Counted from the stretch's first letter, positions 43,622-53,848 are shown. The stretch: DNA of 64,000 nt from Usitatibacter palustris (GCF_013003985.1 NZ_CP053073.1:2294001-2358000), one strand, 5' to 3'. Notes: generated from the sequence alone by a model not told the origin. Numbers and translations are program-made.

Positions 43622-43666
43622 TCCCCCGCCAAAGCCTTCTTTTCGGCAGCGCGCCTCCCTCAGGGC

Positions 43667-43704
43667 GCACCAAAATCTCGCGCGACCCGGCACCGTTTAG
43701 GTGC
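43667..43704. promoter_or_regulatory. NtrC-like enhancer sites upstream of urtA
   Basis: GCACC-GTTTA-GGTGC (43690-43704) has the perfect GCACC-N5-GGTGC symmetry of NtrC sites. A half site GCACCAAAAT starts at 43667, 23 bases (two helical turns) away. They lie about 76-113 bases before the predicted start, ordinary spacing for an NtrC enhancer. Binding is inferred. Confidence 0.6.
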
Positions 43705-43753
43705 ATCCCGGCAAATGTGGGCTCCACATCGCCATATCCCCGCCCGAAACCGC

Positions 43754-43768
43754 TGGCATGAATGCTGC
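43754..43768 (+). promoter_or_regulatory. sigma54 (-24/-12) promoter of urtA
   Basis: TGGCATGAATGCTGC keeps GG at -24 and GC at -12 with exactly ten bases between, close to the TGGCACG-N4-TTGC consensus. Predicted start near 43780, 34 bases before the urtA ATG. Together with the NtrC-like palindrome this supports nitrogen control of the urea operon. Confidence 0.6.
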
Positions 43769-43813
43769 TCAATGCGAAGCGGCAGTTCCATCACCACTCA
43801 AAGGGGAAAACAC

Positions 43814-45115
43814 ATGCTTCGCCGCAAGTTCCTACGCACGATCGTCTCCGTCGCCTTGGCCGCGACGGCGACCTGGGGCACCGCACACGCCCAATCGGGC
43901 GGCACCGTGAAGGTCGGGGTGCTGCATTCGCTTTCCGGAACGATGGCCATCAGCGAGACCGTCCTCAAGGACGTCGCGCTCATGGCGATCGAAGAGATCA
44001 ACGCCAAGGGTGGCGTGATGGGCAAGAAGATCGAGGCCACGGTGGTGGATCCGGCCTCGAACTGGCCGCTGTTCGCCGAGAAGGCGCGCCAGCTGATCTC
44101 GCAGGACAAGGCCGTCGTCGTGTTCGGTTGCTGGACGTCGGTGTCCCGGAAGAGCGTGCTGCCGGTGTTCGAGGAACTGAACGGCCTGCTCTTCTACCCC
44201 GTGCAATACGAAGGTGAAGAGCTCTCGAAGAACGTCTTCTACACGGGTGCCGCCCCCAACCAGCAGGCCATCCCGGCGGTCGAGTACCTGATGAGCAAGG
44301 ACGGCGGCGGTGCCAAGCGCTGGGTGCTGCTCGGGACGGACTACGTGTATCCGCGCACGACGAACAAGATCCTGCGCGCGTTCCTGAAGAGCAAGGGTGT
44401 GGCCGAGGCCGACATCATGGAGGAGTACACGCCGTTCGGGCACTCCGACTACCAGACGATCATCGCGAAGATCAAGAAGTTCGCTTCCGAAGGCAAGAAG
44501 ACCGCGGTGGTCTCGACGATCAACGGCGACTCCAACGTGCCGTTCTACAAGGAACTGGGCAACCAGGGCCTGAAGGCGACCGACGTTCCGGTCGTCGCGT
44601 TCTCCGTGGGTGAGGAGGAGCTGCGCGGCGTCGACACGAAGCCCCTCGTCGGCCACCTCGCGGCATGGAACTACTTCATGTCGATCAAGGGCGCGGAGAA
44701 CGATTCGTTCAAGAAGAAATGGGCCGCGTACGCCAAGGCGAAGAAGCTGCCCGGCGCGGACAAGCCCCTCACGAATGACCCGATGGAAGCGACCTACATC
44801 GGCGTCTACATGTGGAAGCAGGCTGTCGAGAAGGCCAAGAGCTTCGACACCGACAAGGTGATCGCGGCGATGGCCGGCCAGACGTTCAAGGCTCCCTCGG
44901 GCATCACGTCGAAGATGGACGAGAAGAACCACCACCTGCACAAGGCGGTGTTCATCGGCGAGATCAAGGCCGACGGCCAGTTCAACGTCGTGTGGAAGAC
45001 GCCCGGCCCGGTGAAGGCGGCTCCGTGGAGCCCGTTCATCGCCGGCAACGACAAGAAGAAGGACGAACCGGAAGGCAAGACGGTCATGGCACCGCCCGCC
45101 GCACCGAAGAAGTAA
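43814..45115 (+). CDS. urtA: urea ABC transporter, substrate-binding protein
   Basis: 433 residues with signal peptide (MLRRKFLRTIVSVALAATATWGTAHAQ). A large type-I binding fold of the amide/urea group: VKVGVLHSLSGTMAISETVLKDVALMAIEEINAKGG, FGCWTSVSRKSVLPVFEE and LFYPVQYEGEE are UrtA signatures. It captures urea in the periplasm. Start chosen at 43814 after an AAGGGG ribosome site; the frame upstream is not a signal peptide. First gene of urtABCDE. Confidence 0.95.
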   Translation: MLRRKFLRTIVSVALAATATWGTAHAQSGGTVKVGVLHSLSGTMAISETVLKDVALMAIEEINAKGGVMGKKIEATVVDPASNWPLFAEKARQLISQDKAVVVFGCWTSVSRKSVLPVFEELNGLLFYPVQYEGEELSKNVFYTGAAPNQQAIPAVEYLMSKDGGGAKRWVLLGTDYVYPRTTNKILRAFLKSKGVAEADIMEEYTPFGHSDYQTIIAKIKKFASEGKKTAVVSTINGDSNVPFYKELGNQGLKATDVPVVAFSVGEEELRGVDTKPLVGHLAAWNYFMSIKGAENDSFKKKWAAYAKAKKLPGADKPLTNDPMEATYIGVYMWKQAVEKAKSFDTDKVIAAMAGQTFKAPSGITSKMDEKNHHLHKAVFIGEIKADGQFNVVWKTPGPVKAAPWSPFIAGNDKKKDEPEGKTVMAPPAAPKK

Positions 45116-45182
45116 CGATGCTCGCACCGGGCGGCGCAAAGTACGCCGCCCGGGCTTCTGACCGCTCCCCCTGGAAAGCTCC

Positions 45183-46685
45183 ATGCGCATCCTGTTGATG
45201 GGCTTCATGGTCGTGTGCGCCGCGTTTGCGTGGCCCGCGCACGCCGTCGACCCCGCGATCGCCAAGCGCATCGCCGCCGGCGACAACGACGAGAAGGTCA
45301 CCGCCATCGCGCAGATCGTCGCAGCGGGTGAGCCCAAGGACATCGAATTCCTGCAAGCCCTCGGCGAGGGCTCCGTCACCGTCGACGGCAAGAGCGTCGA
45401 AGTCACGGTGAACAATCGCTTGCGCCGCGTGATCGACGGCGCGATAGCCGCCCTGCGCCTGACCGATTCGGACCGCGACACCCGCCTTGCCGCTGCCAAG
45501 GAACTCTCGGGCGGCGCGGAGGCGGCCATGCTGCCGGCGGTAAAGAAGGCGCTCGCCGCCGAGAAAGATCCCGAGATCAAACCGATGCTCGAGGCGATCG
45601 CGGCCTCGCTGGGCATCCGCTCCACCGACAAGGCCGAACGCATCGCCGCCATCCGCAAGCTCGGGGAGGCGAACAGCCCGACCGCACGCGGCCTGCTCGG
45701 CGAATTGAAGGACGATCCTGATCCCGAAGTGAAGGCCGAGGGCGCGCGCGCCCTCAAGGAAGTCCAGGGCCGCCTCGCCTGGGCCGAACGCGCGGGCCTC
45801 CTGTTCGCCGGCATCTCGCTGGGCTCGATCCTTCTGCTCGCCGCACTCGGCCTCGCGATCACCTATGGACTGATGGGCGTGATCAACATGGCCCACGGCG
45901 AGCTGATCATGATCGGCGCGTACACGACGTACGTTGTGCAGAACCTGTTCCGCGCCCATCTGCCTGGCGCATTCGACGCCTACCTGCTCGTCGCCATCCC
46001 CGCGGCCTTCGTCGTCTCCATGGCGGTGGGCATGGCGCTCGAGCGCACCGTCGTGCGTTTCCTCTACGGGCGTCCGCTCGAGACGCTGCTCGCGACCTGG
46101 GGCATCTCGCTCATGCTCATCCAGGCGGTCCGCACGATCTTCGGCGCGCAGAACGTGCAGGTCGAGAATCCCACGTGGATGTCGGGCGGCTTCGAGGTCA
46201 TGACCGGCGTGGTGCTGCCGTGGAGCCGAATCGTGATCATCGCCTTCGCCGGCGCCGTGCTCGTGGGCATCGGGCTCATCCTCGCGCGCACTCGAGTGGG
46301 CCTGTTCGTTCGCGCGGTCACGCAGAACCGCGCGATGGCCGCCTGCGTGGGCGTGCGCACCGCTCGCGTGGACATGTGGGCGTTCGGCCTGGGCTCGGGC
46401 CTCGCCGGGCTCGCCGGCTGCGCGCTCTCGCAGATCGGCAACGTCGGTCCCGACCTCGGCCAGTCGTACATCGTCGATTCCTTCCTCGTCGTGGTGCTCG
46501 GCGGCGTGGGCCAGCTCGCGGGAACGGTGCTCGCGGCCCTGGGCCTGGGCGTCATGAACAAGCTGCTCGAAACCTGGGCAGGCGCGGTGATCGCGAAGAT
46601 CGTCGTGCTGGTGTTCATCATTCTCTTCATCCAGAAGCGGCCGCAGGGCCTCTTCGCGATGAAGGGACGCGCGGTGGAATCGTGA
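45183..46685 (+). CDS. urtB: urea ABC transporter permease UrtB
   Basis: 500 residues: signal peptide (MRILLMGFMVVCAAFAWPAHA), a periplasmic extension of about 180 residues with helical repeats (LTDSDRDTRLAAAKELSGG, DPEIKPMLEAIAASLG), then a LivH-type permease of about 300 residues (LAITYGLMGVINMAHGELIMIGAY, GGVGQLAGTVLAALGLG). The extension is a known variant in proteobacterial UrtB. Stop overlaps the GTG of urtC. Confidence 0.94.
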   Translation: MRILLMGFMVVCAAFAWPAHAVDPAIAKRIAAGDNDEKVTAIAQIVAAGEPKDIEFLQALGEGSVTVDGKSVEVTVNNRLRRVIDGAIAALRLTDSDRDTRLAAAKELSGGAEAAMLPAVKKALAAEKDPEIKPMLEAIAASLGIRSTDKAERIAAIRKLGEANSPTARGLLGELKDDPDPEVKAEGARALKEVQGRLAWAERAGLLFAGISLGSILLLAALGLAITYGLMGVINMAHGELIMIGAYTTYVVQNLFRAHLPGAFDAYLLVAIPAAFVVSMAVGMALERTVVRFLYGRPLETLLATWGISLMLIQAVRTIFGAQNVQVENPTWMSGGFEVMTGVVLPWSRIVIIAFAGAVLVGIGLILARTRVGLFVRAVTQNRAMAACVGVRTARVDMWAFGLGSGLAGLAGCALSQIGNVGPDLGQSYIVDSFLVVVLGGVGQLAGTVLAALGLGVMNKLLETWAGAVIAKIVVLVFIILFIQKRPQGLFAMKGRAVES

Positions 46686-47764
46686 CGCGCTTCTTCGGCC
46701 CGCGCGGGTGGACGATCCTCACGGCGTGCGCCGCGGTGGTGTTCATCGTGTTTCCGCTGCTGAACCTCATCGTGCCTCCGACGAGCGCGTTCCACCTCTC
46801 GGCGTTCTGGGTCACGCTCATCGGCAAGATCATGTGCTACGCGATCGTCGCGGTCGCGATGGACCTGATCTGGGGCTACGCGGGCATCCTCTCGCTCGGC
46901 CACGGTCTCTTCTTCGCGCTCGGCGGCTATGCGTTCGGCATGTACCTGATGAGGCAGATCGGCGCCGACGGCCAGTACCGCGTGAACATGCCCGACTTCA
47001 TGGTGTTCCTCGACTGGAAGGAATTCCCCTGGCAGTGGTGGAACACCGAGCACTTCTGGTGGGCCGCCCTGCTCGTGCTCGTCGTGCCGGCGCTGATTGC
47101 CTACGTGTTCGGCTACTTCGCGTTCCGCTCGCGTGTGAAGGGCGTGTACTTCTCGATCATCACGCAGGCGCTCACCTTCGCCGCGATGCTGCTCTTCTTC
47201 CGCAACAACACGGGCTTCGGCGGCAACAACGGCTTCACCGACTTCAAGCGCATCCTCGACATCCCGATCACCACGCCCGAGACGCGCATGGCGCTCTTCG
47301 CGATCACCGGCGCGGCACTCATCGGAACGCTGCTGCTCGCGCGCTTCATCGTGACCTCCCGCTACGGACGCGTGCTCGCCGCCATCCGCGACGCCGAAGC
47401 GCGCGTGATGTTCTGCGGCTACGACACCGTGCACTACAAGCTCTTCGTGTGGACGCTCTCCGCCGTGCTGTGCGCCATCGCCGGCGCGCTCTACGTGCCG
47501 CAGGTCGGCATCATCAATCCCAGCGAAATGTCGCCCGCGAACTCGATCGAGATCGCGATCTGGGTCGCGGTCGGTGGCCGGGGCACGCTCGCGGGACCGA
47601 TCGTCGGGGCCTTCCTCGTGAACGGCGGCAAGAGCGTGTTCACACAGTACTTCCCGGAGTTCTGGCTTTACCTGCTGGGTCTCCTGTTCATTCTCGTGAC
47701 GTTGTTCCTGCCGCAAGGTGTCGTCGGTCTCATCGAGCGCTTCCGCAAGGGCAAAGCAACGTGA
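46682..47764 (+). CDS. urtC: urea ABC transporter permease UrtC
   Basis: 360 residues from GTG 46682, within the urtB stop. LivM-type permease with DLIWGYAGILSLGHGLFFALGGYAFGMYL and a C-terminal half ending VGGRGTLAGPIVGAFLVNGGKSVF. It pairs with UrtB in the inner membrane. Its stop overlaps the urtD GTG. Confidence 0.94.
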   Translation: MTRFFGPRGWTILTACAAVVFIVFPLLNLIVPPTSAFHLSAFWVTLIGKIMCYAIVAVAMDLIWGYAGILSLGHGLFFALGGYAFGMYLMRQIGADGQYRVNMPDFMVFLDWKEFPWQWWNTEHFWWAALLVLVVPALIAYVFGYFAFRSRVKGVYFSIITQALTFAAMLLFFRNNTGFGGNNGFTDFKRILDIPITTPETRMALFAITGAALIGTLLLARFIVTSRYGRVLAAIRDAEARVMFCGYDTVHYKLFVWTLSAVLCAIAGALYVPQVGIINPSEMSPANSIEIAIWVAVGGRGTLAGPIVGAFLVNGGKSVFTQYFPEFWLYLLGLLFILVTLFLPQGVVGLIERFRKGKAT

Positions 47765-48639
47765 AGCTCGAAGAGCCCGTCATCGCCCATCCGCACGACG
47801 CGCCGCGTCCCTGGCCGTGGTGGCCGCCGGCCAAGCCTGTCGTCCGGGAACCTGCCGGGGGCTACTCGCGCCCGATCGATTCGAGCCAGCTCGACCTCGC
47901 GCACGGCGTTGTCCTTTATCTCGACGGCATCTCCGTGAGCTTCGATGGCTTCAAGGCCCTGAACAATCTTTCGCTCGCGATCGACGCGGGCGAGCTCCGA
48001 TGCATCATCGGTCCGAACGGCGCGGGCAAGACCACGATGATGGACGTGATCACCGGCAAGACGCGCCCCGATGCGGGTACCGCGTTCTTCGGCCAGACGA
48101 TCGACCTCACGAAACTCACCGAAGCGCAGATCGCGCACGCGGGCATCGGCCGCAAGTTCCAGAAGCCCACCATCTTCGAGCGCCACACGGTCTTCGAGAA
48201 CCTCGAGATCTCGATGAAAGCCGACAAGCGCGTGAGAAAGACCCTCTTCGCGAAGCTTTCCAGCGAGGAAGGCGATCGCATCGCCGCGACGCTGGGCCAG
48301 ATCCGCCTCGCCGACAATGCCAAGCGCGTCGCGGGCGAACTCTCGCACGGGCAGAAGCAGTGGCTGGAGATCGGCATGCTGCTGATGCAGGAGCCGAAGC
48401 TTCTCCTCCTCGACGAACCGGTCGCGGGGATGAGCGACGACGAAACCGAGCGCACCGCGGAGCTCTTCCTCTCGCTCGCGGGACAGCACTCGCTCGTCGT
48501 CGTGGAGCACGACATGAGCTTCATCGCGCGCATCGCCAAGAAGGTCACGGTGCTCCACGAAGGCAGCGTCCTCGCCGAAGGAACCCTCGACACAGTACAA
48601 AGTGACCCGCGCGTGATCGAGGTCTACCTGGGCCGATAG
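47761..48639 (+). CDS. urtD: urea ABC transporter ATP-binding protein UrtD
   Basis: 292 residues from GTG 47761 in a GTGA overlap. The first 50 residues are a Pro/Trp-rich extension (RPWPWWPPAKP), then a LivG-type ATPase: Walker A GPNGAGKTTMMDVITG, signature ELSHGQKQWLEIGMLL, Walker B LLLLDEPVAGMSDDE, H-loop VVVEHDMSF. Partner of UrtE. Confidence 0.94.
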   Translation: MKLEEPVIAHPHDAPRPWPWWPPAKPVVREPAGGYSRPIDSSQLDLAHGVVLYLDGISVSFDGFKALNNLSLAIDAGELRCIIGPNGAGKTTMMDVITGKTRPDAGTAFFGQTIDLTKLTEAQIAHAGIGRKFQKPTIFERHTVFENLEISMKADKRVRKTLFAKLSSEEGDRIAATLGQIRLADNAKRVAGELSHGQKQWLEIGMLLMQEPKLLLLDEPVAGMSDDETERTAELFLSLAGQHSLVVVEHDMSFIARIAKKVTVLHEGSVLAEGTLDTVQSDPRVIEVYLGR

Positions 48640-48641
48640 CC

Positions 48642-49364
48642 ATGCTCACCGTCTCCAACCTCAACCAGTACTACGGCGGCAGCCACATCCTGCGCGACCT
48701 CTCGTTCGAGGTGCCCGCGGGCCAGGTGACGTGCCTGCTCGGACGCAACGGCGTGGGCAAGACCACGCTCCTGCGCACGCTGATGGGTGTCGTGCCCGCG
48801 AAGACGGGCACGCTCACCTTCAATGGCGTGGACCTCGCGCACACGAAGCCCGAGGACCGCGCACGCGCCGGCATCGGCTACGTACCGCAGGGGCGCGAGA
48901 TCTTTTCGCGGCTGACGGTCGAGGAGAACCTGCGCATGGGCCTCGCGACGCAGCCGCGCAGCGCGCGCGTGCCCGAGCTCGTGTTCGAGCTCTTTCCCGT
49001 GCTGCGCAAGATGCTCAATCGCCGCGGCGGCGACCTTTCAGGCGGCCAGCAGCAGCAACTTGCGATCGGGCGCGCGATCGCCTCGAACCCGAAGCTCCTG
49101 ATCCTCGACGAACCGACCGAAGGCATCCAGCCGTCGATCATCAAGGACATCGAGCGGGCCATTCGCGTGCTCGCCGGACGCCCCGCGGCCGACGGCACGG
49201 TCTCCACGCGCGAGCCGATCTCGATCCTGCTTTGCGAGCAGTACTACGATTTCGCGCGCTCGCTCGCGGATCACTACCTGGTCATGGAGCGCGGCGAGTT
49301 CCTGAAGCGCGGCGCCGGCGCGGACATGGAACGCGACAAGGTGCGCGAACTGCTGGCGGTATGA
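48642..49364 (+). CDS. urtE: urea ABC transporter ATP-binding protein UrtE
   Basis: 240 residues, LivF-type: NQYYGGSHILRDLSFEVPAGQ, Walker A GRNGVGKTTLLRTLMG, signature DLSGGQQQQLAIGRAI, Walker B LLILDEPTEGIQPSI. Its C-terminal part includes an additional loop (AGRPAADGTVSTREPISILL). It starts two bases after urtD and ends seven bases before ureD. Confidence 0.94.
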   Translation: MLTVSNLNQYYGGSHILRDLSFEVPAGQVTCLLGRNGVGKTTLLRTLMGVVPAKTGTLTFNGVDLAHTKPEDRARAGIGYVPQGREIFSRLTVEENLRMGLATQPRSARVPELVFELFPVLRKMLNRRGGDLSGGQQQQLAIGRAIASNPKLLILDEPTEGIQPSIIKDIERAIRVLAGRPAADGTVSTREPISILLCEQYYDFARSLADHYLVMERGEFLKRGAGADMERDKVRELLAV

Positions 49365-49371
49365 TCGCGTC

Positions 49372-50217
49372 ATGTTGCTCGCGGAACCCGTCCTTGCAGC
49401 GCCCTGGCGCGCGGAGCTCGCCCTCGAGTTCGAGCGCCGTGCCGAGCGCACGGTCCTCGCCTCGCGGCGCCACGACGGCCCGCTCGTCTTCCAGAAGCCC
49501 CTCTACCCCGAAGGCGACGCGATCTGCCACGGGATCATCGTCCATCCACCCGCCGGAATCGCCGGGGGCGACGAGCTGCACCTCCACGCCAACGTCGGCG
49601 AGAAAGCCCACGCCCTGCTCACCACGCCAGGCGCCGCGAAGTGGTATCGCTCGGCCGGTGCGCGCGCCTCGAGCGACATTCGCTGGCGAGTGGCGAACGA
49701 TGCCGCGCTCGAATGGCTGCCACAGGAAACCATCATCTTTTCCGGAGCGCTCGCGGCCATGACCACGCTCGTCTCGCTCACCGGCACCGCGCGCTACCTC
49801 GGCTGGGAGATCCTTTGCCTCGGCCGCACCGGCTCGGGCGAGCGCTTCGACCGGGGCGAGATGATGGCAACCACCGAGATCGAACGCGACGGCAAGCCGA
49901 TCTTCATCGACCGCCTGCGGGTCGCGGCGGACGGCGCGATGCGCGATTCGCCCGCCGGGCTTGCGGGCTCGCCGGTGAGCGCGACCTTCGTTGCCGCGGC
50001 CGAAGGCCTGGATGCCGCGCTCGTCACGCAATGCCGCGACATCACCCCGCCCGTGCATGGCGAAGGCGCGATCACGCGCCTGCCCGGCGTGGTCGTCGCC
50101 CGCTACCTCGGCACTCGCAGCGATGCCGCCCGAGAATGGTTCACGCGGCTGTGGACCGTGCTGCGTCCCGCGATCCTGCAACGCGAGGCCATCGAGCCGC
50201 GCATCTGGCGAACCTGA
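49372..50217 (+). CDS. ureD: urease accessory protein UreD (UreH)
   Basis: 281 residues with family signatures KPLYPEGDAICHGIIVHPPAGIAGGDELHLHANVG and TPGAAKWYRS. It is a cytoplasmic scaffold that binds apo-urease with UreF and UreG for nickel insertion. It links the transporter and urease gene sets, seven bases after urtE. Confidence 0.95.
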   Translation: MLLAEPVLAAPWRAELALEFERRAERTVLASRRHDGPLVFQKPLYPEGDAICHGIIVHPPAGIAGGDELHLHANVGEKAHALLTTPGAAKWYRSAGARASSDIRWRVANDAALEWLPQETIIFSGALAAMTTLVSLTGTARYLGWEILCLGRTGSGERFDRGEMMATTEIERDGKPIFIDRLRVAADGAMRDSPAGLAGSPVSATFVAAAEGLDAALVTQCRDITPPVHGEGAITRLPGVVVARYLGTRSDAAREWFTRLWTVLRPAILQREAIEPRIWRT

Positions 50218-50262
50218 GATGACGCCCTCGTCCATTACTATCGCGCCCTCGCCGAACTCACT

Positions 50263-50565
50263 ATGGAATTAACCCCTCGCGAGAAGGACAAGCTCCTCAT
50301 CTTCACCGCCGGTCTGCTCGCGGAGCGTCGCCGCGCGCGCGGACTGAAGCTCAACTATCCCGAAGCCGTTGCGTTCATCTCCGCGGCCATCATGGAAGGC
50401 GCGCGCGACGGCAAGACCGTCTCCGAGCTGATGGGCTGGGGCGCGACGCTCCTCAAGCGCGAAGACGTGATGGAGGGCGTGCCCGAGATGATTCCCGACA
50501 TCCAGGTCGAGGCCACCTTTCCCGATGGCACCAAGCTCGTGACCGTGCACAACCCGATCCCATGA
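50263..50565 (+). CDS. ureA: urease gamma subunit
   Basis: 100 residues, [37 protein letters not shown]..., full-length UreA with [20 protein letters not shown]. Structural subunit of the urease trimer. Overlaps ureB by four bases. Confidence 0.97.
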   Translation: MELTPREKDKLLIFTAGLLAERRRARGLKLNYPEAVAFISAAIMEGARDGKTVSELMGWGATLLKREDVMEGVPEMIPDIQVEATFPDGTKLVTVHNPIP

Positions 50566-50867
50566 TTCCCGGCGAAATGAAAGTCGCATCGGGCGACATC
50601 GAGATCAACAAGGGCCGCGAGAAGGTGAAGCTCGAGGTCACCAACACCGGCGATCGTCCCGTGCAGGTGGGCTCGCACTATCATTTCTTCGAAGTGAACG
50701 ACGCGCTGAAGTTCGATCGCGCGAAGGCTCGCGGCTTCCGGCTCGACATCGCTGCCGGTACGGCGGTGCGCTTCGAGCCCGGCCAGACGCGCGCCGTGCA
50801 ACTCGTGGCCCTCGCCGGCGATCGCAAGGTCTTCGGTTTCCAGGGCAAGATCATGGGAAAACTGTAG
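50562..50867 (+). CDS. ureB: urease beta subunit
   Basis: 101 residues, [53 protein letters not shown], matching UreB over its whole length. It contacts UreC at the active-site flap and completes the (UreABC)3 particle. Confidence 0.97.
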   Translation: MIPGEMKVASGDIEINKGREKVKLEVTNTGDRPVQVGSHYHFFEVNDALKFDRAKARGFRLDIAAGTAVRFEPGQTRAVQLVALAGDRKVFGFQGKIMGKL

Positions 50868-50872
50868 AAGCG

Positions 50873-52573
50873 ATGACCAAGATCTCGCGCCAGGCCTATG
50901 CCGAGATGTTCGGTCCCACGACCGGCGATCGCGTGCGGCTTGCGGACACGGAGTTGTGGATCGAAGTCGAGAAGGACTTCACGATCCACGGCGAGGAAGT
51001 GAAGTTCGGCGGCGGCAAGGTGATTCGCGACGGCATGGGCCAGAGCCAGCGCCTGTCGAAGGACGTCGCCGACACCGTCATCACCAACGCGCTCATCGTC
51101 GATCACTGGGGCATCGTCAAGGCCGACATCGGGCTCAAGGGCGGGCGCATCTGGAAGATCGGCAAGGCGGGCAATCCCGACATCCAGCCCGGCATCACGA
51201 TTCCGATCGGCGCGGGCACGGAAGCGATCGCGGGCGAAGGCATGATCGTCACCGCAGGCGGCATCGATAGCCACATCCATTTCATCTGCCCGCAGCAGAT
51301 CGACGAAGCGCTGATGTCGGGCGTCACCACGATGCTGGGCGGTGGCACGGGTCCCGCCACTGGAACGTTCGCGACGACCTGCACACCTGGTCCGTGGCAC
51401 ATGCACTCGATGCTTCTGGCCGCCGACGCGTTTCCGATGAACCTCGGCTTCCTCGGCAAGGGCAACGCCTCGCAACCCGCACCGCTTCGCGAGCAGGTGA
51501 AAGCCGGCGCGATCGGACTCAAGCTTCACGAAGACTGGGGCACGACGCCCGCCGCGATCGACTGCTGCCTCACCGTCGCCGACGAGATGGACGTGCAGGT
51601 CGCGATTCACACGGACACGCTGAACGAGTCGGGATTCGTCGAAGCGTCCGTCGCCGCGATGAAGGGCCGCTCGATCGCGACGTTCCACACCGAAGGCGCG
51701 GGCGGCGGTCACGCACCCGACATCATCCGCGTGTGTGGCGAGCCCAACGTGCTGCCCTCCTCCACGAATCCGACGATGCCCTACACGGCCAACACCATCG
51801 CCGAGCATCTCGACATGCTGATGGTGTGCCACCACCTCGACCCCGCGATCGCCGAGGACGTCGCGTTCGCCGAATCACGCATCCGCCGCGAGACGATCGC
51901 CGCGGAAGACATCCTCCATGATCTCGGCGCGTTCTCGATGATGTCCTCGGACTCGCAAGCGATGGGCCGCGTGGGCGAAGTGATCATCCGCACGTGGCAG
52001 ACCGCGCACAAGATGAAGATCCAGCGCGGCGCAATGAAGGGCGACCCGAAGACGCACGACAACGCCCGCGTGAAACGATTCATCGCGAAATACACGATCA
52101 ACCCCGCGATCGCGCACGGCATCTCGCATGCGGTCGGCTCCATCGAGGCCGGGAAGATCGCCGACCTCGTGATCTGGAAGCCCGCATTCTTCGGCGTGAA
52201 GCCGTTCCTCATCCTCAAGGGCGGAATGATCGCGGCGGCTGCGATGGGCGACCCCAACGCGTCGATCCCCACGCCGCAGCCCGTGCACTATCGCCCGATG
52301 TTCGGCGCGTTCGCGGGCGGCTTGCGCACCTCGGTCACGTTCGTCTCCCAGGCCGGCCTCAAGAATCCGGAAGTCCAGGCGCTCGGCCTGCATCGTCCGC
52401 TCGAAGCCGTGCGCGACATCCGCAAGGTCGGCAAGAAGGACATGATCCACAACACCTGGCAGCCGAAGATCGAGGTCGATCCGGAGACCTACGTCGTGAA
52501 GGCCGACGGCGAGGTCCTCACCTGCGAACCGGCGAAGGTCCTTCCCATGGCACAGCGCTACTTCCTCTTCTGA
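50873..52573 (+). CDS. ureC: urease alpha (catalytic) subunit
   Basis: 566 residues, the normal length. All nickel-site residues are visible: IDSHIHF with the first two histidines near 134-136, carbamylated Lys217 in GLKLHEDWG, His219, the histidine in GAGGGHAPD and Asp in [11 protein letters not shown]. The flap cysteine occurs in [10 protein letters not shown] near 319. It hydrolyses urea to ammonia and carbamate in the cytoplasm. Its stop overlaps the ureE ATG. Confidence 0.98.
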   Translation: MTKISRQAYAEMFGPTTGDRVRLADTELWIEVEKDFTIHGEEVKFGGGKVIRDGMGQSQRLSKDVADTVITNALIVDHWGIVKADIGLKGGRIWKIGKAGNPDIQPGITIPIGAGTEAIAGEGMIVTAGGIDSHIHFICPQQIDEALMSGVTTMLGGGTGPATGTFATTCTPGPWHMHSMLLAADAFPMNLGFLGKGNASQPAPLREQVKAGAIGLKLHEDWGTTPAAIDCCLTVADEMDVQVAIHTDTLNESGFVEASVAAMKGRSIATFHTEGAGGGHAPDIIRVCGEPNVLPSSTNPTMPYTANTIAEHLDMLMVCHHLDPAIAEDVAFAESRIRRETIAAEDILHDLGAFSMMSSDSQAMGRVGEVIIRTWQTAHKMKIQRGAMKGDPKTHDNARVKRFIAKYTINPAIAHGISHAVGSIEAGKIADLVIWKPAFFGVKPFLILKGGMIAAAAMGDPNASIPTPQPVHYRPMFGAFAGGLRTSVTFVSQAGLKNPEVQALGLHRPLEAVRDIRKVGKKDMIHNTWQPKIEVDPETYVVKADGEVLTCEPAKVLPMAQRYFLF

Positions 52574-53181
52574 TGGTCGAGATCCGCACTCGCGTGTTCG
52601 TCCGCGGAGCCCCCATTGCAGGCAAGCTCGCGCTGCCCTTCGATCGCCGCACGATCACACGGCAGCGCGCGAAGCTCGAAAGCGGCGAGGAAGTCGCGAT
52701 CATGCTGCCGCGCGGCGACGTGCTGCGCGGGGGCGACATCGTCGCCACGAACGACGGGCGCCTCATCGAGGTGATCTCCAGCGCCGAAGAGGTCCTGCAC
52801 GTGACCTGTGCATCACCGCGCGACCTCGCCCGCGCCGCCTACCACCTCGGCAATCGCCACGTGCCCGTCGAAGTCGGTGACGGCTACCTGCGCATCGCCG
52901 CCGATCACGTCCTCGAGGACATGCTGGTGGGCCTGGGCGCCACGGTGACTTCGATGGAAGCGCCGTTCGAGCCCGAGGCCGGGGCCTATTCAGGTGCGCA
53001 CGACGATCACGATCATGAGCACGACCATGATCATGACCACGATCATGATCACGATCACGACCATGGCCACGTGCACGGTCCCGGTTGCAATCACGATCAC
53101 GACCATGGGCACGGCCACCACGAGGATGGTCCGCCCCCTCATCCCGCGCGCATCCACCATTTCGGGAAGAAGGATGGCTAA
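52573..53181 (+). CDS. ureE: urease accessory protein UreE, His-rich
   Basis: 202 residues: N-terminal peptide-binding domain, a metallochaperone domain ([26 protein letters not shown]) and an extended C-terminal tail rich in Asp-His repeats (about residues 143-190) that should bind many nickel ions. The ATG shares a base with the ureC stop, and the end overlaps the ureF start by eight bases. Confidence 0.95.
   Translation: MVEIRTRVFVRGAPIAGKLALPFDRRTITRQRAKLESGEEVAIMLPRGDVLRGGDIVATNDGRLIEVISSAEEVLHVTCASPRDLARAAYHLGNRHVPVEVGDGYLRIAADHVLEDMLVGLGATVTSMEAPFEPEAGAYSGAHDDHDHEHDHDHDHDHDHDHDHGHVHGPGCNHDHDHGHGHHEDGPPPHPARIHHFGKKDG
52999..53126 (+). repeat. Asp-His codon repeat in ureE
   Basis: Six-base units of the form (CAC/CAT)(GAC/GAT) run from 52999 to about 53126 and encode the HDHDHD tail, interrupted once by VHGPGCN. 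Near-identical units make copy-number change by slippage likely. Confidence 0.8.
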
Positions 53182-53848
53182 GGCCGCCGCCCTTCCCCTC
53201 GCGCGCCTGCTGCAGCTCGCCAGCCCCGCGCTGCCCGTAGGCGCCTACAGCTATTCGCAGGGACTCGAATCCGCCGTCGAAGCGGGTGTCGTTCACGATC
53301 GCGCCAGTGCCCAGCAATGGATCAACGACGTCGCTGCACTTTCGCTCGCGCGCTGGGAGCTCCCGTTGCTCGCGAAGCTCATCGCAGCATGGCAGGGCGG
53401 TCCTGATGCCGCCATGATCAACGCGCGCTTCCTCGCGAGCCGCGAAAGCGCGGAGCTGCGCGCGGAGACAGTGCAGATGGGCTATTCCCTCGCGCGCCTC
53501 GCCGCACAGCTCGAGATACCGCGCCATGAAGAACTCGAGGCGATCGAGGAACCCGTATTCCCGACGGCCTTCGCATTCTTCGTCGCCGCGTGGAAGCTTC
53601 CCGTGCGCGAAGCGCTCTCGGCCTACCTCTGGTCGTGGATGGAGAATGCCGTGATGGCTGCGGTGAAATGCGTGCCGCTCGGGCAGACGGACGCGCAGCG
53701 CGCCCTCCTCGATCTCGGCGACCACATCGACACGCTCGTCACCGAAGCGCTGGATCTCGATGAGGACGCGATGGCCCCGTCGCTCCCGCGCATGGCACTG
53801 CTGTCCGCGCGCCACGAAACGCAATACTCGCGCCTCTTCCGCTCATGA
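53174..53848 (+). CDS. ureF: urease accessory protein UreF
   Basis: 224 residues from ATG 53174, where [23 protein letters not shown], the UreF signature, follows. The frame upstream only reads the His-repeat of ureE in a shifted frame. Mostly helical; it forms the UreD-UreF-UreG complex that activates urease. Confidence 0.93.
   Translation: MAKAAALPLARLLQLASPALPVGAYSYSQGLESAVEAGVVHDRASAQQWINDVAALSLARWELPLLAKLIAAWQGGPDAAMINARFLASRESAELRAETVQMGYSLARLAAQLEIPRHEELEAIEEPVFPTAFAFFVAAWKLPVREALSAYLWSWMENAVMAAVKCVPLGQTDAQRALLDLGDHIDTLVTEALDLDEDAMAPSLPRMALLSARHETQYSRLFRS

Noticed and set aside
45183-45800. UrtB N-terminal extension as a separate gene or a frameshift
   Set aside because: Continuous frame with a signal peptide, and such extensions are known in UrtB proteins.
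52999-53126. CRISPR-like array
   Set aside because: Six-base units in frame within ureE, no spacers, and the translation is a metal-binding tail.
52994-53173. Met/Thr-rich N-terminal extension of ureF
   Set aside because: It is the ureE Asp-His repeat read in another frame; the UreF signature starts at 53174.
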